A stretch of DNA of 64,000 bases from Pseudoleptotrichia goodfellowii (lineage in GTDB: Bacteria; Fusobacteriota; Fusobacteriia; Fusobacteriales; Leptotrichiaceae): the NCBI RefSeq assembly GCF_007990505.1, contig NZ_AP019822.1, forward strand, positions 1,798,001 through 1,862,000, read 5' to 3'. The number at the start of each line of letters is the position of its first letter. Position 1 is the stretch's first letter. The notes beneath the pieces are model-generated. The model was given only the letters and a program-made list of their open reading frames with translations, made no database searches and was not told the origin of the DNA. Below are positions 17,286 to 25,972 of the stretch, piece by piece. Position numbers and translations under genes: made by a program.

Positions 17286-18368
17286 TCATTCAAAAATTTC
17301 TTCCTCATTCATCTTTATTATTTGGACATTTCCTATATCTTTAAGAAAAATAAAATTTATTCCTCCGTCAACACTTTTTTTATCCCTTTTCATTATTTCG
17401 GTTATTTTCTCTTTATCATATTCAATATTTGTCGGTAAATTTAATACTTTCAGTAAAAATTCCGCTTTTTCCGAACAGCCTTTTTCAGTTATCCCCTTTC
17501 TTTCCCCAATTTTTATAATATCAACCATTCCCGCAGAAATAGCCTCACCATGCGAATATTTTTTATAATTTGTATACTGTTCTATTGCATGCCCGATTGT
17601 GTGTCCGAAGTTAAGTATCATTCTTAGATTACTTTCTTTTTCGTCTTTTTCGACTACTTCTTTTTTTATTTCACACGAACGGTAAATAAGCCCGTTTATA
17701 TGTTTCATCAAATGTTCTCTTAGTTCTTTTTTATTACTTTTAGCTATTTCCGATAAATTTACAATATTTTCAAGTTTTTCAAATAAATCTCTGTCGTAAA
17801 TACAGCCGTATTTCACTATTTCAGCAAAACCGTCATAAAAATACCGATCCGACAGCGTATCCAAAAAACAGCTGTCAATTAAAACAAGTTTAGGTTGATA
17901 AAAAGCTCCTACAAGATTTTTCCCTTCAGGCAGATCTACTCCGACTTTCCCACCTACACTGCTATCCACTTGGGAAATTATAGTCGTAGGAATCTGTATA
18001 AAATTCACTCCACGCAAATAAGAAGCCGCTGCAAAACCTGCAATATCTCCGACAACTCCGCCTCCGAATGCGACTACCATATCACTTCTTTTTATTTCAG
18101 CTTTTACCATAGCTGAATAAATTCCCTGCATAACTCCGATATGTTTATTTTCCTCTCCTGCTTCAAGCACATAAACAGTATAATCAAAGTTTTTGAACAT
18201 CTCACTGTATTTTTCTTCGTATATTCTGTTCACATTGGAATCGGTTATTACAAAAAGTTTTTTCCCTTTGTAAATATTTTTTATATATTCGGAAAATTCA
18301 TTATAAAAGTTTGTTCCTATAACAATATCATAAGAGTTTTCACCTAAATTGACATTCAGTATTTGCAT
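17286..18368 (-). CDS. aroB: 3-dehydroquinate synthase
   Basis: I start at the ATG at 18368 with GGGA in front; the product has 360 residues. NAD-binding motif GGGVVGDIAGFAAASYLRG, the PTTIISQVDSSVGGKVGVD active-site segment and the metal-binding FGHTIGHAIE are all present. The enzyme cyclises DAHP to 3-dehydroquinate, the second step of the pathway. It lies 22 bases after the YoeB toxin gene, so the toxin-antitoxin pair probably shares its transcript. The aroD and aroE functions are not in the window. Confidence 0.94.
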   Translation of the reverse strand: MQILNVNLGENSYDIVIGTNFYNEFSEYIKNIYKGKKLFVITDSNVNRIYEEKYSEMFKNFDYTVYVLEAGEENKHIGVMQGIYSAMVKAEIKRSDMVVAFGGGVVGDIAGFAAASYLRGVNFIQIPTTIISQVDSSVGGKVGVDLPEGKNLVGAFYQPKLVLIDSCFLDTLSDRYFYDGFAEIVKYGCIYDRDLFEKLENIVNLSEIAKSNKKELREHLMKHINGLIYRSCEIKKEVVEKDEKESNLRMILNFGHTIGHAIEQYTNYKKYSHGEAISAGMVDIIKIGERKGITEKGCSEKAEFLLKVLNLPTNIEYDKEKITEIMKRDKKSVDGGINFIFLKDIGNVQIIKMNEEEIFE

Positions 18369-18390
18369 ATTTTTCCCTTTTTTTATTTTT

Positions 18391-18648
18391 TTATTCTTCA
18401 TAATGTCCCTTACAGGAAAGAATAACTATGTTACTATTTTCAATAAAATATACTAATCTATGCTCCTTATTAATTCTTCTACTCCACGCTTTCCTGTATT
18501 TTAAGGATTCAGGTTTCCCTATTCCCTCAGACACTCCATTTCTACTTATATCTTTTAATAATTCATTTATTTTCTTCACTATTTTTTTATCAATTACCTG
18601 CCAATATAAATATTCTTCCCAAGCTTCATCTACCCATAATTTATTCAT
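18391..18648 (-). CDS. yoeB: YoeB-type mRNA interferase toxin
   Basis: The start at 18648 has GAGG seven bases upstream; the product has 85 residues. It matches Txe/YoeB: WEEYLYWQ, KKIVKKINELLKDI, GKPESLKY with the catalytic Glu, WSRRINKEHRLVY with the Arg, and the C-terminal catalytic His-Tyr in KGHYEE. It should cleave mRNA in the ribosomal A site when free of antitoxin. It overlaps the antitoxin gene by eight bases, the usual coupled order. Confidence 0.92.
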   Translation of the reverse strand: MNKLWVDEAWEEYLYWQVIDKKIVKKINELLKDISRNGVSEGIGKPESLKYRKAWSRRINKEHRLVYFIENSNIVILSCKGHYEE

Positions 18649-18895
18649 TTTTATCCTCAATTAATTCATGTTGTTGATACTTCCCTAATAAATATTTTTC
18701 CATTCTTCTGTCTATCATTGCTAAATATTCGGCATTTTTTGCTGCCTTTTCCAATTCGTTATATTTTTCTAAACTTAAAATAACAATATTTTTTTCTTTT
18801 TTTCTTGTAACTATTACAGTTTCATTGTTATCTGATACTTCATCACAATAATTTTTTAAATTATTTCTTAAAGTTGTAAAGTTAGCTGCCAACAT
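18641..18895 (-). CDS. yefM: YefM/Phd-family antitoxin
   Basis: This 84-residue protein has the Phd/YefM DNA-binding N-terminus (MLAANFTTLRNNLKNYCDEV, then ETVIVTRKKEKNIVILSLEKYNEL) and a variable C-terminal tail that would wrap the YoeB toxin. GGAGG lies seven bases before the ATG. The family normally represses its own promoter, which would lie in the 97-base gap after the GNAT gene. Confidence 0.92.
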   Translation of the reverse strand: MLAANFTTLRNNLKNYCDEVSDNNETVIVTRKKEKNIVILSLEKYNELEKAAKNAEYLAMIDRRMEKYLLGKYQQHELIEDKNE

Positions 18896-18992
18896 TTTAA
18901 AACCTCCAAATTATTTTTTCAATAACATTGTACCAAAAACGTACATTATTTCAAACATAAAATAATCATCTATTTTAATATCAATCTTATTT

Positions 18993-19589
18993 TTATAATC
19001 TATATCTTCCCTCAATTTCCCTTTTTATATAAACAGACTCAAATTCCTCTTTCAATATATCCATAATTATTTCATCGTATCTTTTTCCCATTATTTCCAC
19101 TCTTTTTCGCAGTCTGCCGACTTCCTTAAATCCGACTTTTTTATATAAATTATATGCAACTTCATTGTACTCAAATACGGTCAAGGAAACACTGTATAAA
19201 TTCAGAAAAGAAAATCCGTAATCAAGTATAAGATTTATCGCTTCTTTTCCGTAGCCTTTTCTCTGATATTCAGGATTTCCAAGCATTATCCCCAAAACAG
19301 CATTTTTTTGAAGTATATTAACATTAAAAAGTTCTATATTTCCTAAAAGTTCATCATTTTCAATTAATCTCACGGCAAATATTTTTCCATCTTTTATGGA
19401 ATTTAAAAATTCCCTTTCTCTTTCATAATCCATAATATTTATATAAGCTGGATGACCTATGCCTACCGAAACTTTAAGATCATTTATCATATGAGTATAC
19501 TGTTCGGTATCATCAAGGGAAATAGGTGACAAATAAACATTATCTCCTGTAATTTTTTTAATATACTTTTTTTGACTTTCGTTTCCCAT
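18993..19589 (-). CDS. GNAT N-acetyltransferase, RimJ/RimL type
   Basis: The 198-residue protein has the acetyl-CoA binding signature GIMLGNPEYQRKGYGKEAINLILDYGF (R/Q-x-x-G-x-G/A pattern) and the following LYSVSLTVFEYNEVAYNLYKKVGFKEVGRLRKRVEIMGKRYDEIIM motif typical of the RimJ/RimL (Acetyltransf_3) group. Substrate cannot be read from sequence; protein N-termini, amino-sugars or polyamines are possible. It lies 23 bases downstream of aroF and could be in the same operon. Confidence 0.8.
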   Translation of the reverse strand: MGNESQKKYIKKITGDNVYLSPISLDDTEQYTHMINDLKVSVGIGHPAYINIMDYEREREFLNSIKDGKIFAVRLIENDELLGNIELFNVNILQKNAVLGIMLGNPEYQRKGYGKEAINLILDYGFSFLNLYSVSLTVFEYNEVAYNLYKKVGFKEVGRLRKRVEIMGKRYDEIIMDILKEEFESVYIKREIEGRYRL

Positions 19590-19612
19590 ACTTTCCCTCC
19601 GAAATATTATTT

Positions 19613-20632
19613 TTATTTAAAACTTTTCCCCAATACATTAGCTATTTTTTCCACATCTTTCATCAAATCTTCAAATACTTCAGGCTTCAATGATTGCGGT
19701 CCGTCAGAAAAGGCTTTATCAGGCTCGGGATGAACTTCTACCATCAGTCCGTCAGCTCCCGCAGCTATTCCTGCCATAGCCAGCGGTTTTACCATCCAGT
19801 GTTTCCCGGTCCCGTGTGCAGAGTCCACAATTATAGGTAAATGGGTAAGTTTTTTTATCATAGGCACCGCATTCAGATCCATTACATTTCTATATGCAGT
19901 TTCATAAGTTCTTATCCCTCTCTCACATAATACAATATTTTCATTTCCTCCTGCCAATATATATTCAGCAGACATGAGCCATTCTTCTATTGTCGCACTG
20001 AGTCCTCTTTTTAAAAGAACAGGTATTTTTGTTTTTCCTACTTCTTTCAGCAAATCAAAGTTCTGCATATTTCTTGCACCTATCTGAATCATATCCAGAT
20101 GAGGCCCGAATTCATGAAGCTGTTCTATAGACATTACTTCACATATTATAGGCATTCCTGTTTCTTCTTTCGCTTTTTTCATAAGCTCTATACCTTCCAT
20201 ACCCAATCCCTGAAAAGCATACGGAGATGTTCTCGGTTTTACTACTCCCCCTCTCAGTATATTTGCTCCCGCTTTTTTTACAGCTTTTGCAGTTGTAAGT
20301 ATCTGTTCTTCACTTTCCACAGAGCAAGGTCCTGCCATCATCACAAGGTTGTTTCCCCCTATTTCCACATTTCCCACTTTTACAATCGTATCGTCAATTT
20401 TAAACTTTCTGCTTGCTCTTTTATAAGGCTCCTGTATTCTCTGCACGTCCATTACATAATCAAGAGATTGAATATGTTTTATATCAATCGTACTTATATC
20501 CCCTACCAGTCCTAAAACAAGATATTCTTCTCCTTTAATCAATTCCACTTTCACTTTATTTTCGCTTTCAAGCCTTGCAATCATTTTTTTTAATGTTTCC
20601 AAACTCACATTTCCGTCAACTTTAATTATCAT
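19613..20632 (-). CDS. aroF: DAHP synthase, type I beta with N-terminal regulatory domain
   Basis: The start at 20632 has GGAAG upstream and overlaps the rmuC end by 11 bases; the product has 339 residues. The first 70 residues form the ferredoxin-like regulatory domain seen in Thermotoga-type DAHP synthases, and the barrel has MAGPCSVES, RGGVVKPRTSPYAFQGLG, GARNMQNF, LKRG, and DSAHGTGKH. It condenses phosphoenolpyruvate and erythrose 4-phosphate, the first committed step of the pathway. The extra domain usually confers tyrosine or related feedback control. Confidence 0.92.
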   Translation of the reverse strand: MIIKVDGNVSLETLKKMIARLESENKVKVELIKGEEYLVLGLVGDISTIDIKHIQSLDYVMDVQRIQEPYKRASRKFKIDDTIVKVGNVEIGGNNLVMMAGPCSVESEEQILTTAKAVKKAGANILRGGVVKPRTSPYAFQGLGMEGIELMKKAKEETGMPIICEVMSIEQLHEFGPHLDMIQIGARNMQNFDLLKEVGKTKIPVLLKRGLSATIEEWLMSAEYILAGGNENIVLCERGIRTYETAYRNVMDLNAVPMIKKLTHLPIIVDSAHGTGKHWMVKPLAMAGIAAGADGLMVEVHPEPDKAFSDGPQSLKPEVFEDLMKDVEKIANVLGKSFK

Positions 20633-21989
20633 CTTTCTTCCTTTCTTCATCGTTATTTTCAATTAATTTTACATTAGATATCTCGCTGAATCTTTTACTT
20701 ATTTTGTTTGAAGTAGTTGTTATACTTTTTACATCTTTACTTACTTTTTCTATATCTTTTTCGAGAGCATTCCATCTTTCCTGATATCTGTCAAATTCTT
20801 TATTCAGTTTCATCAGCTCTTCCTGTATAACATGAGCGTACTTATCTCTTTCAATATTGGTCATTATAACCTGAAGAGTTGTCAGTACCGACATTAACGT
20901 AGTCGGCGATGTAATTCTCACATTTTTTCTGTATGCATATTCTATTATATCTGTATGATAGGCATTTATTTCTGCAAACACCGCTTCAGCCGGTAAAAAT
21001 AATACTGCCTGCTCGCTTGTTTCTCCCGGTATTATATATTTCGATGAAATATCGTCAATATGCTTTTTCAAATTCAATGAAAATTCTTTTCGGGCATTTT
21101 CTCTTTCAATCACTGTCAATTCAACATCATACATCTTTCTGTAATTTTCAAGAGGAAACTTTGAGTCTACCGCAATATTTCCCATAGGCTCAGGAGCAAA
21201 TATAACAGAATCTGCTATTGTTCCGTTAGAAAGTTTATACTGTCTTTGATAAATTTTATCGTTTTTTTCTCCGAAAACCGACGCCAATATCTGATAAAGC
21301 TGGACTTCTCCGAATATTCCTCTGCTCTTTTTATCAGTCAGAACGTCCTGCAGAGAAACTACATTACTTGAAAGTGCTTCTATTTTCTTTTGGGCTTCAT
21401 CAATTTTACTTAATCTTTCGAGAACATTCCCGAATGTTTTTGTCGTTTCTTCAAATCCTTTGGACAATCTTTCCTCGACTTTGGCATTCATCATATCAAG
21501 CCTTTTTTCTATTTTTCCGTTCAGCATTTCAAAGTCATCGTTTATTCCTTTTTTGAACTCATCCTTAAACCTGTTTATATTCTCCGACAATTTCTGATTG
21601 TTTTCATTCATTGCCGTTCCTAATTTTGTGCCGAAGTCCGTGAATCTGACAAGCAGTTTCTCATTATTCCCGGATAATTCCTTATTCAAATCGGAAATTC
21701 CCTGTAAAAGATTATTTTTTGTATTTAATGTTATTGTTTTTTCCATTTCGTTAAATTTCTTAGCATTTTCACTTATATTTTTTTCGGTACTTGCAACAAA
21801 TCCCTCAGTCAGAATTTTCTCCATTTCGTCTTTTAAGTACATTATTTCTTCCTGTTGCCGTTTTCTTGACTTAAGTAAATATATAAATATCGCAATACAC
21901 AATATTCCTATAACCAAACTCAACATCAGCATAATCAGATAATTTCCCGATATTTGATTTTTCAATATTTGTAAATCTTCGTTTCCCAT
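20622..21989 (-). CDS. rmuC: RmuC-type DNA recombination protein
   Basis: The 455-residue protein has an N-terminal membrane anchor (residues 17-37), a long coiled coil to about residue 210, and the conserved RmuC nuclease-like domain: KSRGIFGEVQLYQILASVFGE, IAVDSKFPLENYRKM, and VLFLPAEAVFAEI. RmuC limits inversions at short inverted repeats. Its 3' end overlaps aroF, but no functional link to the pathway is known. Confidence 0.88.
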   Translation of the reverse strand: MGNEDLQILKNQISGNYLIMLMLSLVIGILCIAIFIYLLKSRKRQQEEIMYLKDEMEKILTEGFVASTEKNISENAKKFNEMEKTITLNTKNNLLQGISDLNKELSGNNEKLLVRFTDFGTKLGTAMNENNQKLSENINRFKDEFKKGINDDFEMLNGKIEKRLDMMNAKVEERLSKGFEETTKTFGNVLERLSKIDEAQKKIEALSSNVVSLQDVLTDKKSRGIFGEVQLYQILASVFGEKNDKIYQRQYKLSNGTIADSVIFAPEPMGNIAVDSKFPLENYRKMYDVELTVIERENARKEFSLNLKKHIDDISSKYIIPGETSEQAVLFLPAEAVFAEINAYHTDIIEYAYRKNVRITSPTTLMSVLTTLQVIMTNIERDKYAHVIQEELMKLNKEFDRYQERWNALEKDIEKVSKDVKSITTTSNKISKRFSEISNVKLIENNDEERKKDDN

Positions 21990-21998
21990 TCTTTCCCC

Positions 21999-23300
21999 CT
22001 AATTATTTTTTATTTCAGCTTCCATATTTTTTAAAAGTCTTCCATTTTTCAATATAATATTTTCCCTTATTTTAACCAACAATTCTTTTTCGGTTTCTTC
22101 CAAGTCGTCAAAAATATCACTGTAATAATCAAAGTTTTTCCCTTCAAACTTATCCAGAAATTCCTCAAAAGATAAAGATTCAGGATCATAAGCTATCTGA
22201 TATTTGATATCTTCATTTCTGTCGATTATTACTTCATTTACAAGCCCCATTTTTTCTAATTCCGACAATATATCCTTTACAAATTGAGCCTCAACTCCCA
22301 GTTTTTTGGTCAGTTCCAAATATGTATAAGGCTCTTTTTTTTCTTTAAATCTTGCGATTATCAATGTCAAAATCAAAATTCCCGCTTCTTTTCTCAATTT
22401 TATAGGCATTTCCACTTTTTCATTATACAAAAATTCGTCAGAAGTCTGTATGGAAAAGGCAATTTGAGCTCCCAAAAGTATAGTTACCCACATATACTGT
22501 ACCCATGTCAGAAATATAGGTACTAATGCCAAACTCCCGTATATCGCATTGTATTTTGTAATGGACGACTGTAACCATGTAAATGCCACTTTTAATACAT
22601 AACAGAGCAGAACTGTTATTATCCCTGAAATAAATGCAGGTTTCAGCTTCACATTTGTATTCGGTATGACATAAAATAACAGCGTAAACAGAAACACATA
22701 AAACAAGGGACCGAACACATGAAGAAATATATTTACAATTACCGTTCCTCCGAAAAGCATTGTGCTCATTTTTTCCACAACGAAAGAGTTTGTAGCCACT
22801 ATCACTATTATCAGGATAGGTCCTAAAAATATAATTGCCACGTAATCCACTATTCTCCTTGTCATAGAACGGTTTTTACTTATATGCCATATCTTGTTAA
22901 ATGCGTCTTCCAGCATCATCAACACTTTTATTGCCGAATTAATAAGTATCACCACTCCCACTCCCGTAAGAATGCCTCCCTGTGTGGAAGCCAGAAGTTT
23001 ATTGGCAATATCAAGAACAGTTCTTACCATTCCCTCGTTTTGAGGTACAAGCTCAAATATTTTGTGTATAACGAGTTTATCCAAACCGAATCCTTTAGTA
23101 ATTCCCAAGACCAGTGCCAAAATCGGAAATACCGCAATCATCGAAAAATATGTCAATGTACATGCCAAAATTTGAGTTTCTCCGTCACTGTAATTTCTGT
23201 AAATAAGATTTATCATCTGAAATGCTTCTCTTATATGTTTTTTTATATTTTCTTTACTCAATTTTTCGGATATTCCGGATATATCAAATTTCAGTTTCAT
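21999..23300 (-). CDS. YihY/BrkB-family membrane protein
   Basis: I prefer the ATG at 23300, which has GGGAG directly upstream; another start lies four codons earlier. The protein has six membrane spans in the YihY pattern (LACTLTYFSMIAVFPILALVLGI, GGVLILINSAIKVLMMLEDAFNKIW-like region with W-H-I, MWVTILLGAQIAF) and a C-terminal cytoplasmic winged-helix-like region from about residue 300. YihY proteins are inner-membrane proteins of unknown biochemical role; the old ribonuclease BN name was wrong. It lies between thiI and rmuC with small gaps. Confidence 0.85.
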   Translation of the reverse strand: MKLKFDISGISEKLSKENIKKHIREAFQMINLIYRNYSDGETQILACTLTYFSMIAVFPILALVLGITKGFGLDKLVIHKIFELVPQNEGMVRTVLDIANKLLASTQGGILTGVGVVILINSAIKVLMMLEDAFNKIWHISKNRSMTRRIVDYVAIIFLGPILIIVIVATNSFVVEKMSTMLFGGTVIVNIFLHVFGPLFYVFLFTLLFYVIPNTNVKLKPAFISGIITVLLCYVLKVAFTWLQSSITKYNAIYGSLALVPIFLTWVQYMWVTILLGAQIAFSIQTSDEFLYNEKVEMPIKLRKEAGILILTLIIARFKEKKEPYTYLELTKKLGVEAQFVKDILSELEKMGLVNEVIIDRNEDIKYQIAYDPESLSFEEFLDKFEGKNFDYYSDIFDDLEETEKELLVKIRENIILKNGRLLKNMEAEIKNN

Positions 23301-23328
23301 ATACTCTCCCATCGCTTAAAATCAATGT

Positions 23329-24516
23329 TTAACCTATATTAAAATATTCTTTTTCGGAAAATACTTCTTCAAGCAGTTCGTCATAATTCTCTATTCTTTT
23401 TTCTTCATTCAGCACATCCTCCAATTTCGGATTTGTAACAGGATGTTTCGGTGCGAATATTACACACGAATCTTCATGAGGCTCGATAGATTTCTCATAA
23501 GTCCCTATTTCTTTGGCTATTTCTATAATTTCAGTTTTGTCGGCTCCTATAAGCGGTCTGAAAACAGGCAATTTTTCTACTGAGGCATTTGTACAAGTCA
23601 GTCCGCCCAATGTCTGCGAAGCAACCTGTCCTAAACTCTCCCCTGTTATCAATGCCTGATACTGCATACTGTTCGCCAATTTTTCTGCAAGTCTCATCAT
23701 TGCCCTTCTCGTAAGAATTGTCGCCAATTCCTTTTTAGTCTTTGTATTTATCGCTTCCTGAATTTTCAATATATTCACAGCATAAAGTCTGCTTTTTCCC
23801 GTATAAATCGACAATATTTCAGTAAGTTCCTTAATTTTTTCGAGAGCCTGTTTACTCGTAAAAGGAAAACTGTGAAATGTAACAAAATTTATTCTCATTC
23901 CTCTTTTTGCCATTAAAAATGAAGCAACCGGGCTGTCGATTCCTCCCGAAAGAAGTACAAGTCCTTTTCCTGTCGATCCGATAGGCAACCCTCCATAAGT
24001 TTTTACCCTTTCAGTATAAATATATACATTTTTTCTAATGTCGACGTTTATCAGAATGTCAGGATCTTTCATTTTCACCTGTTCAAAAGGACTGTTTATA
24101 AGTATATGAGCTCCCAATTCTTTTGCATAATCCATCGACTTTTTCTCAAAGCCTTTGTTACTTCTGTTTACAGCTACTTTAAAAGTTCTCGCTCCGTTTT
24201 CATAAGCAAAATTTGCTATTTCCAGAACTTTCTTTTTTATAATTTCATCATCTCTGTCAACTTTGACCGACGGATTCAGCCCCACTATTCCGAACACTTT
24301 TTTCAGTTTTTCTGTGACTTTTTCAATATCCTCACTCTTAATATCCACATATAACTTGGATAAATCGTCATTCAGATTAAACTCATACCCGTTCAATGCT
24401 TTATTTATCCTATTTTTCAGCATTTTTTCAAATTGACCTCTGTTTTTCCCTTTTAAAGACAACTCTCCGTAAGATAATCCCACAGAATTTAAAAGAGATT
24501 TATTCATATAATCCAT
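23329..24516 (-). CDS. thiI: tRNA 4-thiouridine synthase ThiI without rhodanese domain
   Basis: The 395-residue protein has an NFLD/THUMP RNA-binding region in the first 170 residues and the PP-loop SGGIDSPVASFLMAKRG that adenylates U8 of tRNA. The Cys in HEDSCVIFAPKHP is conserved. It ends where E. coli ThiI continues into a rhodanese domain, so it belongs to the short class as in Bacillus, which takes sulfur directly from a partner cysteine desulfurase. That partner is the gene just upstream. It may also serve thiamine thiazole synthesis. Confidence 0.92.
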   Translation of the reverse strand: MDYMNKSLLNSVGLSYGELSLKGKNRGQFEKMLKNRINKALNGYEFNLNDDLSKLYVDIKSEDIEKVTEKLKKVFGIVGLNPSVKVDRDDEIIKKKVLEIANFAYENGARTFKVAVNRSNKGFEKKSMDYAKELGAHILINSPFEQVKMKDPDILINVDIRKNVYIYTERVKTYGGLPIGSTGKGLVLLSGGIDSPVASFLMAKRGMRINFVTFHSFPFTSKQALEKIKELTEILSIYTGKSRLYAVNILKIQEAINTKTKKELATILTRRAMMRLAEKLANSMQYQALITGESLGQVASQTLGGLTCTNASVEKLPVFRPLIGADKTEIIEIAKEIGTYEKSIEPHEDSCVIFAPKHPVTNPKLEDVLNEEKRIENYDELLEEVFSEKEYFNIG

Positions 24517-24631
24517 TTTTTGTTTCCTTTCTGATAAAATAACTTTTTCTTTGTTCTATTTTCACAGTCCATATAACTGTTGAGAACATAGATATTAAAA
24601 ACATAACACCGAACTGTCCCAAAATAAATCC

Positions 24632-25780
24632 TTATTTCATCTTTCTTATCTGATCTACGCTTTTTTTAAGAACTTCCACTACTTTATCGATTTCTTTCAA
24701 AGTATTTTCATAAGAAAAGCTGAATCTTATCGCTCCGTCCAATTCATTCTGACTCAGTCCCATACATGAAAGAACTCTGCTGTTTCCTTTTTTGGAAGAA
24801 CATGCCGACCCTGTTGACACGTAAATTTCATTCATCCCGAGGAAATGAGTAAGCACTTCTCCTTTCGTTCCTCTAAATGACACATTTAACACTTTCGGAC
24901 TTGATTTTCCCATATCAAACAAAGAATTTATACGAATATCGCTTATATTTTCCTCTATTTTCTTTGCAAATTCAACTTTAAGATTTTGCAAATATTCCAT
25001 ATCTTTCTTATAATTTTTATCCAGTAATTCCACAGCTTTTGCAAATCCGAGTATCAGTTCCGTAGGCATCGTTCTTTTTGCTATACCGTTTTCGGAATTT
25101 GAGCCGTAAATAACATTTGTCAGTTTTACTCCGTCGGCTACGTATACTGCTCCTATACCTTTTGAAGCATAAATTTTATGTCCGCTTACAGTTATCGCAT
25201 CTACAGGAATTTTATCAAATTTTATATCCGTACACCCGAATCCCTGTACAAAATCCGTATGAAAATAAATATCTTTACTTTTACTTTTTATAATCTTCGC
25301 TATTTTCTCCAAATCCTGTACAGAGCCGACTTCACTGTTCACAGTTCCTATGGAAACCAGTAAAGTATCTTCTCTCAATATCTTTTTCAACTGTTCCAAA
25401 TCTACGTATCCGTCTTTATCCACATCAAGAAAGTCCACTTCAAAGCCCTTCGATTCGTAATTTTTGAATGTTTCATATACTGACGGATGCTCGATTTTTG
25501 TTGTAATAAGATGTTTTTTCGTCTTGGAATTTACTTCAACAATTCCCTGTAAAACAAGGTTATTCCCGTCAGAACCTCCCGCAGTAAAGTAAATTCTTTC
25601 AGGCGATACTCCCAAAAAACTTCCTACTGTTTTTCTCGCATTTTTTATTTTCAAAAATATTCCGTGAGAAAATTCATGTATCGCATCAGGATTGGCATAA
25701 CTGTTTTTCATTATTTCTATCATTGTATTTACTACTTCTTCTTTGGGCTTTGTACTTGCCGCATTGTCTAAATATATCAT
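24632..25780 (-). CDS. nifS: Cysteine desulfurase, NifS/IscS family (ThiI partner)
   Basis: This 382-residue PLP enzyme has the Schiff-base Lys in VSGHKIYASKGIGAVY, the PLP-binding GGSDGNN and HTDFVQGFG segments, and the persulfide Cys in STGSACSSKKG. It removes sulfur from cysteine and hands it on. The next gene is the short ThiI, so its main client is probably tRNA thiolation, as for NifZ of Bacillus. There is no iscU-like scaffold nearby. A 115-base gap separates it from thiI. Confidence 0.9.
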   Translation of the reverse strand: MIYLDNAASTKPKEEVVNTMIEIMKNSYANPDAIHEFSHGIFLKIKNARKTVGSFLGVSPERIYFTAGGSDGNNLVLQGIVEVNSKTKKHLITTKIEHPSVYETFKNYESKGFEVDFLDVDKDGYVDLEQLKKILREDTLLVSIGTVNSEVGSVQDLEKIAKIIKSKSKDIYFHTDFVQGFGCTDIKFDKIPVDAITVSGHKIYASKGIGAVYVADGVKLTNVIYGSNSENGIAKRTMPTELILGFAKAVELLDKNYKKDMEYLQNLKVEFAKKIEENISDIRINSLFDMGKSSPKVLNVSFRGTKGEVLTHFLGMNEIYVSTGSACSSKKGNSRVLSCMGLSQNELDGAIRFSFSYENTLKEIDKVVEVLKKSVDQIRKMK

Positions 25781-25810
25781 TATTCTGCCTCTTTCTTTAA
25801 ATTTTCAATT

Positions 25811-25972
25811 TTTAGACTCAATTTTTCCATTTTTTGAGCCTATAAATTTTTTTAGACTCAATTTTTCCATTTTTTGAGCCTATAAATTTTTTTAGACTCA
25901 ATTTTCTCATTTTTTAAGCCTATAAATTTTTTTAGACTCAATTTTCTCATTTTTTAAGTCTATAAGTTTTTA
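25811..25972. repeat. Four tandem 40-bp repeats
   Basis: Units start at 25814, 25854, 25894 and 25934, each beginning AGACTCAATTTT and ending in TATAAATTTTTTT. Inside each unit CTCAA pairs with TTGAG, so every copy can fold. The last two copies share variants (TTCTCAT, TTAAG) in which the pairing weakens. They fill the gap between fic and nifS. No spacers are present, so this is not CRISPR. Confidence 0.85.

Noticed and set aside
25811-25972. Tandem repeats considered as a CRISPR array
   Set aside because: The units abut without unique spacers and there are no cas genes.
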